Shown here: positions 46,794 to 55,200 of the stretch, in pieces
How positions within the stretch are numbered: the stretch's first letter is position 1
How the letters are laid out: every line of letters begins with the position of its first letter
DNA from: G963667425 sp963667425 [NCBI: bacterium]
GTDB taxonomy: Bacteria; UBP6; UBA1177
DNA length: 64,000 nucleotides
Assembly (NCBI GenBank): GCA_963667425.1
Contig: OY763407.1
Location: 1,116,001-1,180,000, forward strand
Direction: 5' to 3'
The notes under the pieces: model-generated
What the model saw: only the letters and a program-made list of their open reading frames with translations
What the model was told of the DNA's origin: nothing
The model's database searches: none
Program-made: the position numbers and the translations under genes

Positions 46794-47546
46794 TTAATTA
46801 TTCGCTTTGCCCTGATTTGCAACCTTTTCCATTTTTGCCTTTATTGCAGACAAATCTCCGATAAATTCTTTACCAATAACAGAAAAATCGTCATTAAGAT
46901 GATAAACCAGAGGAACGCCTGTAGGCAAATTAAGCTCCAGAATATCTTTTTCTGAAATATGTTCCAGATACATGACCAGGGCTCTTAAAGAATTGCCATG
47001 CGCAGCAATAACAACTTTTTTGCCATTAATAATCTCAGGTTTTATACACATTTCAAAATAAGGAACAACCCTTGCGACAGTATCTTTCAGACATTCAGTC
47101 AAAGGGAGATCTGATTCATAAACATCATGATAAGCTCTCTGTCTGGAAGGATTTCTATCATCGTCAGACTCCAAGGCAGGTGGTCTGACATCAAAAGAGC
47201 GTCTCCAGATTTTAACCTGTTCTTCACCGTATTTTGCAGCAGTTTCAGCCTTATTAAGACCCTGAAGCGCACCATAATGACGCTCATTAAGCTCCCATGC
47301 CTTCACAACAGGAAGCCATTCAGCATCCATTTTTTCCAAAACAATGTTCAAAGTGTGAATAGCACGCTTAAGATAAGAAGTGTAGCAGACATCAAATTCA
47401 TATCCCCGTTTAAGAAGCTCCATACCAGCTTCTGCCGCCTCCTTTCTGCCATCATCAGACAAATCGACATCAGTCCAGCCTGTAAATAAATTTTCCTTAT
47501 TCCAGATACTCTCTCCATGACGAAGTAAAACCAGCTGATAACTCAT
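46794..47546 (-). CDS. gpmA: 2,3-bisphosphoglycerate-dependent phosphoglycerate mutase
   Basis: A 250-residue d[21 protein letters not shown] holds the phospho-accepting His; [12 protein letters not shown] and [12 protein letters not shown] complete the active site. It interconverts 3- and 2-phosphoglycerate in glycolysis. AAGGAGGGG precedes the ATG. Convergent with the M42 gene, 8 bp between stops. Confidence 0.97.
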   Translation of the reverse strand: MSYQLVLLRHGESIWNKENLFTGWTDVDLSDDGRKEAAEAGMELLKRGYEFDVCYTSYLKRAIHTLNIVLEKMDAEWLPVVKAWELNERHYGALQGLNKAETAAKYGEEQVKIWRRSFDVRPPALESDDDRNPSRQRAYHDVYESDLPLTECLKDTVARVVPYFEMCIKPEIINGKKVVIAAHGNSLRALVMYLEHISEKDILELNLPTGVPLVYHLNDDFSVIGKEFIGDLSAIKAKMEKVANQGKANN

Positions 47547-47721
47547 ATCCCCTCCTTAAACAAAGTCAACAAGAAAACAAAACGTTAAAATTTTACCAAT
47601 TTATCAGACAAAATCAAGTTGAATAATTCCTGTGTAACTATGAAAAAGAGTTTTTGAATTTATGATTTTTTTAAACCTTATATAAAGTATATATAAAAAA
47701 TAATGAAATTAATTATACAAA

Positions 47722-48618
47722 CTAAAGAAATCTAAAATTTTCAATGATTGCAGATATTTTCAATTTTTCTAAAGCATAAGTTTCGACAGCAGGAGAACAA
47801 CCGCATAACGCACATGTCTGCTCATCATAAATTCCTTCACGACAGCAACAATCTACAATATTACCCTGATTTATTACAACACTAGACCAAACAGGTCTTT
47901 TCCAGTTATCTCTTAAAAGATACTTTATACCGCAAAAAGTATTTGAAACTTTAACGGGATACCTCCTTTTAAATTGCAGTAACTGTTCCAGTACACGATG
48001 TTTTTCATCTTTTAAAAGCAACAATGATTTGTCAGACCCAATATATGGAGTAAACATATGGAAAAATATTCCCCTGATCCGTTTGTTTTTCAAAATCTGT
48101 TCAGAATCCTCAATAAAAGTATTCTGATTTAATTTGCTTACAGTGAAATTTATATATATTTTTTTATGAACACTTCTATTTATATTATTCCAAACCTGAT
48201 GATAAATATCACCCCTGATATCATTATGTTTTTCTTCAGAACCATCCATACTAACCCAAAGATAATCAGCCAAAGAATCAAGCTTAAATGTACCGTTAGT
48301 GCAAATAACTACACGGAAAAAACCTAATTTTTTAGCAAACTTGACCACATCATCAAGACTTTTTTCATTTGAAGACCAGGCAAAAGGCTCGCCTCCAGTA
48401 ATTACTAACATACGGGATCCAGTAAGAAATAAACGCCTTATCAAATCTTTAACTTCATCAAAAGAAAGAGATTGATAACCAAGATTTGCAACACAGCAAT
48501 GTTTACAAACCAAATTACACTTATCCGTCAAAATAATCGAACTGGACAAAGGAATTTTTCTGCCAAATATTTTACATTTTACAACCCAGCCAACATAGTA
48601 AATCAGTTTTTTTATCAT
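47722..48618 (-). CDS. Radical SAM protein with C-terminal Cys-rich (SPASM-like) region
   Basis: A 298-residue radical SAM enzyme. The cluster motif is CNLVCKHCC (CxxxCxxC), followed by ITGGEPF and WVSMDGSEEKHNDIRG. The C-terminal part has Cys in VDCCCREGIYDEQTCALCGC, which could hold an auxiliary [4Fe-4S] cluster. Substrate unknown: such proteins modify peptides, lipids or cofactors. It starts 1 bp after the stop of another radical SAM gene, so the pair acts together. No precursor peptide is evident alongside. Confidence 0.8.
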   Translation of the reverse strand: MIKKLIYYVGWVVKCKIFGRKIPLSSSIILTDKCNLVCKHCCVANLGYQSLSFDEVKDLIRRLFLTGSRMLVITGGEPFAWSSNEKSLDDVVKFAKKLGFFRVVICTNGTFKLDSLADYLWVSMDGSEEKHNDIRGDIYHQVWNNINRSVHKKIYINFTVSKLNQNTFIEDSEQILKNKRIRGIFFHMFTPYIGSDKSLLLLKDEKHRVLEQLLQFKRRYPVKVSNTFCGIKYLLRDNWKRPVWSSVVINQGNIVDCCCREGIYDEQTCALCGCSPAVETYALEKLKISAIIENFRFL

Positions 48619-48619
48619 A

Positions 48620-49885
48620 TCATATCAACTCAATTTTATCAGGTTCAGGATTTACAATACTTTCAGACCATATCTGGCTAACATAGTTCAAAGCAAAATG
48701 ATTCTGAAGCAAGTGAATCCTATGAATACCCTTTTTATTAATAAAGAATTTATCATTATCATATTTTGCATAACCTAAAAACTTCAAAACAAAAAACCAT
48801 TTCCCAAAATCTTCTCTTAAATCCGATCTAAATTTAGATTCATATTCTTTTAAAGGAATAACAGTTTCATAAAAACGCCAGTATAACCAAAACAGTTTTT
48901 CCAGATTTCCTGAAACATTAAGCATTATAGAATAAGGAGCTTTACCAACGTTTATCAGATCTCGATAACAGTCAAGATTAAAAGAATTAAACAGGAACTG
49001 CCTACCTGTATAAGTTGCTGCTGAAGGTCCTAATCCAAGAAAATAATCCCTTGTCACAGAAGAATACTTTCTATGTCCCTTCTTCAGAAACCCCCAAACA
49101 GAAATCTGCTGATAACCATTATTTTTAAGTTTATCACATATATGATAATAAAATAGCCTTCTCTGCTTTAAGTTTGGTAAAATCACCTTATTAGAATTAT
49201 TAAAACGATCAACAGAACTGTAAGGAAAGGTAAAAAGAGGATATAAAGTAATTTGCTCAATATCACAGGCAATTGCTTTTTCCAAAGAAAAGTCTAAATC
49301 CTGTATAGATTGCCCTGAAAAAGCAAAAATCAAATCAATATTAACTGTCTCAAACCCTCTTTCCTTAACACTTCTAATAGCATTCAAAGCAGTTTGAACA
49401 CTATAATTCCGCCCTATTTTATCAAGATACAGCTGATTAAAATCCTGAATTCCTAAACTTATCAGGTTACAACCCATGACATCAAGTTCTGCCAGAACTT
49501 TTTCATTAATTTCTTCCGGATTAGTCTCAACAGCTATTTTATCAATAGTACAGTAGGATTTTAACAACCCCACAGCTTTAATTAAAGTATCATTCATCAA
49601 AGTGGGAGTACCACCACCAATATAAAGAGATTCAATTCTTTTACCCTTCAGATTTTCTGAATGTAATTCAATTTCCTGAAGAAGTAAATTACCAAATTCC
49701 TCTGCTTTAGAAATATTAAAAGTTTCTTTAAAATAAGGACAAAATGGACATTTATTTCTACAAAAAGGAATATGGATATATAAATTATTTATTTTTTCAT
49801 AATCAATTTCATCATTATCATATTTAATAAAAACCAGTTTTTCACCTTTACCTAAAAACCGATTTAAGATTATCTTTTTCCACAT
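48620..49885 (-). CDS. Radical SAM protein of the HemN/HemW class
   Basis: A 421-residue protein. LYIHIPFCRNKCPFCPYFKE contains the CxxxCxxC cluster site in the HemN/HemW context, followed by SLYIGGGTPTL and ISLGIQDFN, both typical of that class. The C-terminal region (RDYFLGLGPSAATY) is also HemW-like. Not necessarily a coproporphyrinogen oxidase: paired with another radical SAM enzyme, it may make a modified metabolite. Radical-class assignment is firm; the reaction is not. Confidence 0.82.
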   Translation of the reverse strand: MWKKIILNRFLGKGEKLVFIKYDNDEIDYEKINNLYIHIPFCRNKCPFCPYFKETFNISKAEEFGNLLLQEIELHSENLKGKRIESLYIGGGTPTLMNDTLIKAVGLLKSYCTIDKIAVETNPEEINEKVLAELDVMGCNLISLGIQDFNQLYLDKIGRNYSVQTALNAIRSVKERGFETVNIDLIFAFSGQSIQDLDFSLEKAIACDIEQITLYPLFTFPYSSVDRFNNSNKVILPNLKQRRLFYYHICDKLKNNGYQQISVWGFLKKGHRKYSSVTRDYFLGLGPSAATYTGRQFLFNSFNLDCYRDLINVGKAPYSIMLNVSGNLEKLFWLYWRFYETVIPLKEYESKFRSDLREDFGKWFFVLKFLGYAKYDNDKFFINKKGIHRIHLLQNHFALNYVSQIWSESIVNPEPDKIELI

Positions 49886-50071
49886 ATCCTTATGAAGTTA
49901 ACAGAGAAAGTTACCTTTCTAAAACTTAGTTTTATTGCATTTATTAATGTATTTCAAAAGCAATCTTCCGTCAAGAAAAATTGATACCAGTGTATACAAA
50001 ACATAAAATCAAGATAAGCATATTAAAGAATAATAAAAAATATAAAATTGTTCTAGCCCCATAATTAACTG

Positions 50072-50176
50072 TACGACGGAAGCCAATTAATATCAAAAGA
50101 TCTGGCTGAATTTATAGAAAAGACAATAAATATGAAACATGCGTTCTATCACATCAGAACGCAACAGGCAAACTGA
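50072..50176 (+). pseudogene. Integrase-core (rve/DDE) transposase scrap
   Basis: Thirty-four codons read YDGSQLISKDLAEFIEKTIN then MKHAFYHIRTQQAN and stop. This mirrors the stretch after the second Asp of IS3/IS481-type integrase cores (DNGSQFISKDFKEF...H-T-x-P-x-Y-H-P-Q-S-N-G). No other part survives. It lies in the 383-bp gap 49886-50268, which otherwise shows only a 7-bp hairpin (GCGTTCT/AGAACGC) inside this scrap. Confidence 0.5.
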
Positions 50177-50268
50177 TATGTAGAATATTTTCACATACAG
50201 AATAATGTTATACTTTTATCAGGAAATTTTTTCTTTATATAGAATATGCAGAACTATCGAAAAATTAA

Positions 50269-51372
50269 TTACTGCTTTTCCAAAATGTAATACATTTCTT
50301 TCGTTTCTTTTGTTTCTTCATCTGTTTCCACAAATTTTACAGAAACTTTGTTTCCTGAAACACAATACTCAAGTTGTTTTGTAGGATTTTCACCCTCATC
50401 AGGAGTATCATCAGTCGTTGTGAGAATTCCATCTGATGTTGTATATGTTCCTGTATCACCAGTATCATCATCATTTACTTCTGTTTCTGTATATTCACAA
50501 ACACATTTTGAAGAATATGAGCATGATGTTCCACGTTCAGGATTATTGATATTGCTGCATACATCTGCTGCCGCCATTTGTCCACTAGCCATAGCGACAA
50601 GACATGCATCTGTAAAAGTTATAGTTACATTTGACATCTCAGGTTCCATATCTGTATTAAAAGTACCATCTGAATGAAACTCTATCCATGAATTATCCCA
50701 ATTTATATCAAAGGAATACTCCTGTCCGCCATTTTTACATTCTTCAGGAGTTGAATCACTGCTGTTTGACCCGAAAGAGTCCATTCCGCATACACTTTTT
50801 ACATACCATTTTCCAACAACATCTCCACCGCATTTTGTAAATTCAAAATCTTTGCAGTCTTCTGTTTCAACAACTTCCGCATCATCAACAATTTTAATTA
50901 CATATCTTGAAAAATGAGAAACTTCAGCAGAAACTTTGTCACCTTTTTTAAGATTATTTACATCTGTTCCGATTTTTTCCCATGCTCCACTATTAAGATA
51001 AGCAATAGAAACTTTTTTACCATCAGGAATATCTGCTGAGAGCTTTAATGCAATAGTTACAGGAGTAGTAAAAGTTGTCCCTTCAGGACCGAAATCAAAA
51101 ACAAAACTTAAAAGTTTTGCCTCATCAGGCTGTCCTTTTACATCTTCATTAGAAATAGTTATGGTTGTGTCAGCACTAAGAGCTCCAGCCGGAATAACAA
51201 CAGAAGCAGAAGCTGTCTCAACAGTTCCGCCTTCAGAAGCAGTTACAGTCTGACTTGCATTTTCCTGAGTAAATGTTCCAAGATCTTCAGAAGCAGCCGC
51301 TTTTTTGTCATCAGAACATCCTGCTAAAAGAAATGCAATAAAAATAAAAATCACTAAAATACTTTTTTTCAT
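50269..51372 (-). CDS. Lipoprotein with ZU5-like domain
   Basis: A 367-residue lipoprotein (lipobox LLAGC at ~19). Residues ~45-155 resemble a ZU5 domain: GGTVETASASVVIPAGALSA, TTFTTPVTIALKLSADIPDG and SHFSRYVI. The C-terminal half has several Cys and an acidic Thr-rich stretch, and resembles no family I know. Probably surface or periplasmic. It is a single gene with its own upstream gap of ~130 bp. Confidence 0.7.
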   Translation of the reverse strand: MKKSILVIFIFIAFLLAGCSDDKKAAASEDLGTFTQENASQTVTASEGGTVETASASVVIPAGALSADTTITISNEDVKGQPDEAKLLSFVFDFGPEGTTFTTPVTIALKLSADIPDGKKVSIAYLNSGAWEKIGTDVNNLKKGDKVSAEVSHFSRYVIKIVDDAEVVETEDCKDFEFTKCGGDVVGKWYVKSVCGMDSFGSNSSDSTPEECKNGGQEYSFDINWDNSWIEFHSDGTFNTDMEPEMSNVTITFTDACLVAMASGQMAAADVCSNINNPERGTSCSYSSKCVCEYTETEVNDDDTGDTGTYTTSDGILTTTDDTPDEGENPTKQLEYCVSGNKVSVKFVETDEETKETKEMYYILEKQ

Positions 51373-51450
51373 AATACACTCCTAAAAAAACAGTTAATAG
51401 ACAATTTAAATAAAACAATATTTTACAAAATCAAACATAACCATTTCAAC

Positions 51451-51479
51451 AAAAAAAAAAGGAGACTTTAAAAGCCCCC
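51451..51479 (-). terminator. Rho-independent terminator after the small barrel-protein gene
   Basis: On the minus strand GGGGGCTTTTAAAGTCTCC forms an eight-pair stem, allowing two G-U pairs, and is followed by ten T. The G-U pairs exist only in the minus-strand RNA, which fixes the direction. It lies 28 bp after the stop at 51507. Confidence 0.75.
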
Positions 51480-51506
51480 TTTTATTAATCCAGTTTTTAT
51501 AAGAAA

Positions 51507-52031
51507 TTAAAGACCGAATTTGTATCCAAGTTCAACAAGGATATACATATCATTTTCTGGACCGTCATCAAGAGGAATATAGTAGTTGAAAGATGGTCTT
51601 ACAAAGAAGTCACTGAAATTTATATCAGCACCGGCATAAAAACCGAAATCTTTGTATGTTTCATCATAAAGAGAAACACCACCAACCTCAAGAGAATACA
51701 TATTCATTCTGAATCCAAGACCTGCAATACCGCCAACCATTTCATTAAACTTGTAGTTTGCGCCAACAGTAATAGGAATGTTCATAACTTTAAGATCACT
51801 TGGGTCTGTAAGCCAGTACTCGAAAGACAAATTAGCTTCAACAGCAAGCTCAGGCATAACCTGGTAACCGAAAATAACACCGCCGCCGAATCCAGGATTA
51901 ACAGTTAAACCACCAGCATCATGAGCATCACCGAAACCGTAACCAAGCTGAAGTTTAGGAGCAAGATACATACTCTCTGCGAAAAGAGAAATGCTAAAAA
52001 ATACAACAAGCATAATCAATAACTTTTTCAT
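51507..52031 (-). CDS. Small outer-membrane beta-barrel protein
   Basis: About 174 residues from the ATG at 52031, which has GGAGG 6 bp upstream; the longer open frame to 52094 lacks a site. Signal peptide (SLFA-ESM), then glycine-rich alternating strands typical of OmpA/OmpX-like 8-stranded barrels (LQLGYGFGDAHD, GVIFGYQVMPELAVEANLSF) and a terminal strand ILVELGYKFGL. Possibly a small pore or envelope-stability protein. Confidence 0.7.
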   Translation of the reverse strand: MKKLLIMLVVFFSISLFAESMYLAPKLQLGYGFGDAHDAGGLTVNPGFGGGVIFGYQVMPELAVEANLSFEYWLTDPSDLKVMNIPITVGANYKFNEMVGGIAGLGFRMNMYSLEVGGVSLYDETYKDFGFYAGADINFSDFFVRPSFNYYIPLDDGPENDMYILVELGYKFGL

Positions 52032-52206
52032 GAAATTCCTCCAAAAAAAATAAAAGGTACAATCCGACAATACGATATTTTTTTTAAAAATCAAATTTTT
52101 TCCACATTACGTTATTCTTTTAATTGAACTAAAATTAATGTATATTTAAATAAAAGAATTTTACTTTTTACAAAAAAGATATTTTTTCAATCAGAACGTG
52201 ATATGA

Positions 52207-55200
52207 TTATTTTATATTAATCCAGAATCCTTTCAGAGAAGAATATACATTTTCATCATACATTGATGAAACAGCTGTCATTGGAAGATAGTATTTTCCA
52301 GGCCATGAAGCAGACGTAAGCACCTTAAATTGTTTGCTTTCTCCTTTTTTAAGAGAGAAATATATATAAACCGAGGTATCTCTGTAATCAACGTAATCCA
52401 CATTTTCAAGAGAGACATCCATCATTCTCTGATTTAAAATTCTGAGTCCTGATGCGGCTCTCCATTCAAGTGCAAGATTATGCTGGGCTCTTCCTGTTAT
52501 ATTTGTAATATTGTATACAAAAGCTATCTCATCGGTAAGCTTTATGCTGGAAACATCAACTTTCTCATTATCTGAATTTAAATATAAAGGTTCTATTTTA
52601 ATTCCGTTTTCTGTAGAAAATTCTTCTCCCGGTAATGGTACGCTTTTTGTAACAATAGAAAGATAAACGTTTTTAGTGCTATTATTTTCTATTATGTAAT
52701 TACCTTCCTTATTTCCTGCAAGATTATACTCTTTTACATATATAGATTCGGAAGCTGCAAGTTCCTGTTTTCCATCAACGGTTATATTTGCATTTATTTT
52801 ATCTGAAAGGCCCTGAACTGATGCAAATTTAGCATAGGCATTAAGTGTCACTGCCGTTGTCTGCGTACTGTAATAGACATTTTTGTTAAGTCTTGAGGCA
52901 AGTTCAACTGCTGTCTTAAATGCTTTTTCATTTTCCTTAAAAAGTGTTTCCGTCTTTAAAATAAGAGCAAGATCTCTTATATCCGAGCCGAAAGAACCAT
53001 CTGTCTCTCTGTATTTTGATATTACAGGAGTAACTTTTATAAGTTCTTTGCCTGTTGATATCCTGCCTGAAAGTGCATATGCGGAAGCAAGAAGATATCT
53101 TCCTACAGAATAGAGTTTCTTTTCTTTGAGTCTGTTCATCGCACTTAGTTCTGGTTTTCCTGACAAAGCAAGCGTATAAAGTCTGTAAGCCTGATCAAAA
53201 GAGGATGAATATTCTTCACTCCATGTTGAAGCCATTCTTTTCTGGAATTTTCTCCAGTTTGTTATCATACTGTCAGGAACAGCATATCCCGAAGCCAAAG
53301 CTTCAAGTAAAAATTCTCCTGCATAACTGCTTCCCCAGAGAGAAGCTACTGAATCTCCCGGCCAATAGGAAAAACCACCTGAAGGAATCTGAAATCTTTT
53401 TAATCTTTCAATCGCTTTTATTATATTTTCATCTATTTCTTTTTTCTTATCTGCATTTAACTTCACAACAAGAGGAAGATAAAGCTGCGGATAAGCTGAA
53501 GAAACTGTCTGCTCAACACAACCATGAGGATAAACAATGAGATGATCCAGCCTATCTTTAAAATCTATGAGCGGAAGAGTTGAAAGCTCAACAGTTGCTT
53601 TTCTGGTGGAATCTATCCCTTTTGCGTCAAATTTCCCTTCAATCTTTTCTCCTGCTTTAAGTATTCTGCTGTCAAAACGGCTCATCAGAGAGTTAAGATT
53701 TCTAAGCGGAAGATAAACTTTCTTAACTGTTTTCTCATTTCCTGAAACAGCTTTAAAAGTGAGTTCGGCATTTTTAACATCATCAGGAACAAGATTGAAA
53801 TAGAGAACTTTCTCACCTGTATTATTAAAAGAGACTTTCTGAACGCTGTTTCCTTCAATTTTTCCACCTTTAACTTCAAGAGAAACAGTTACATCTTTTA
53901 TTCCTTTCTTATTTGCAAAAAGAGAAAGCGGAATTGTAACATTTTCATTAAATGCCGAAGCCGAAGGAACAGATGGGAGAATTTCCAGAGGTTCTGTAAC
54001 AGTTACAGTTTTTTCACTGACACCGTAAGAATTATTATTTCCCATAACAACCATAAATCTCACAGCACCGTTATAATTTTCAATAGTGATTTTATGGGAA
54101 GCCTTCTCACCTTTTTTAAGCAAAAACGGACCGTAAAATTTAACAACAGGAGGATATCTTCTTTCATTAGCGGAAGTTTCCATCCCTTCTTCTCCGCTGT
54201 CGCCACCTATTGAGAGCATACTTTCTATTTTTCCGCTCCATTTTCCGGCAACGTAATCATACATATCCCAGAATTTAGTTAAAAGAGCTTTTTTTCTGTA
54301 AAATTCAGATGCAGGATTCTTAACATGATAATTTGTTATTCCAAGCAGACCTTCATCAACCACAGCAACAGTATAAACTGCCTCTTTACCATTCTTTTCA
54401 CTTATATCAAAGGCAAATTCCTTTTCAGGTCTCACAGTTTCTGCAACTTTAATAACAGGAGAAAGAGAAAGCTCACTGTTTTCGACAGTAAGAGGAATAA
54501 CACCGTATAATCTTAAAGGCATATCATTATTTTTGCCTTCCCACGGCTGAAGAAGTGTAATGTAGGCATAAACTCCAGGAATCATTTCATCAGTTATTGG
54601 AATTTCTATTTTTGTACTTTCCTTTGTTGTCTTCAATCTTTTTCTTAACAGTTCAGAACCGGCAGAAGTAACAGTAACAACAGCTTCACCGTTACCTGAA
54701 AAAGGAATATATATAGTTGCTGTGTCTCCGGGATGATAAACTTTTTTATCACTGCTTAATTCAAGCCTTGAAGCTCCGTCGCCTTTCTCTCCAGAAGCTC
54801 TCCCTTCCCAGTAAGGAGAATCGACATAAAGATATTTTGATGAGCAGTGACCAGAATCTTCAAGACATGTTCTTAAAATATACCTGCCCCACTCTTTATC
54901 AGGAATATTGAAACTCCACTCGGCTTTTCCATTCTTTACAGGAATTTTCAGTTCTTTTACTCTGCCAGCACTGTAATCAGTTTTAAAAGCAGCCAAATCA
55001 GAACCTGATCTATCCCACCAGTACTGCCATTTAAGCTTATATAACACAATTTTGGCTGTTCCGTTTGCCATTTTTGTACCATCTGCATTTAAAGCGGCAA
55101 TTGAAACTTTGTTGTTCTTTCCGGTATAATATATTGTAAATCTTGAATCTGAAGATTCTGCATTGAAACCGATAAAAGAAGAGTAAGGATACCACACAGC

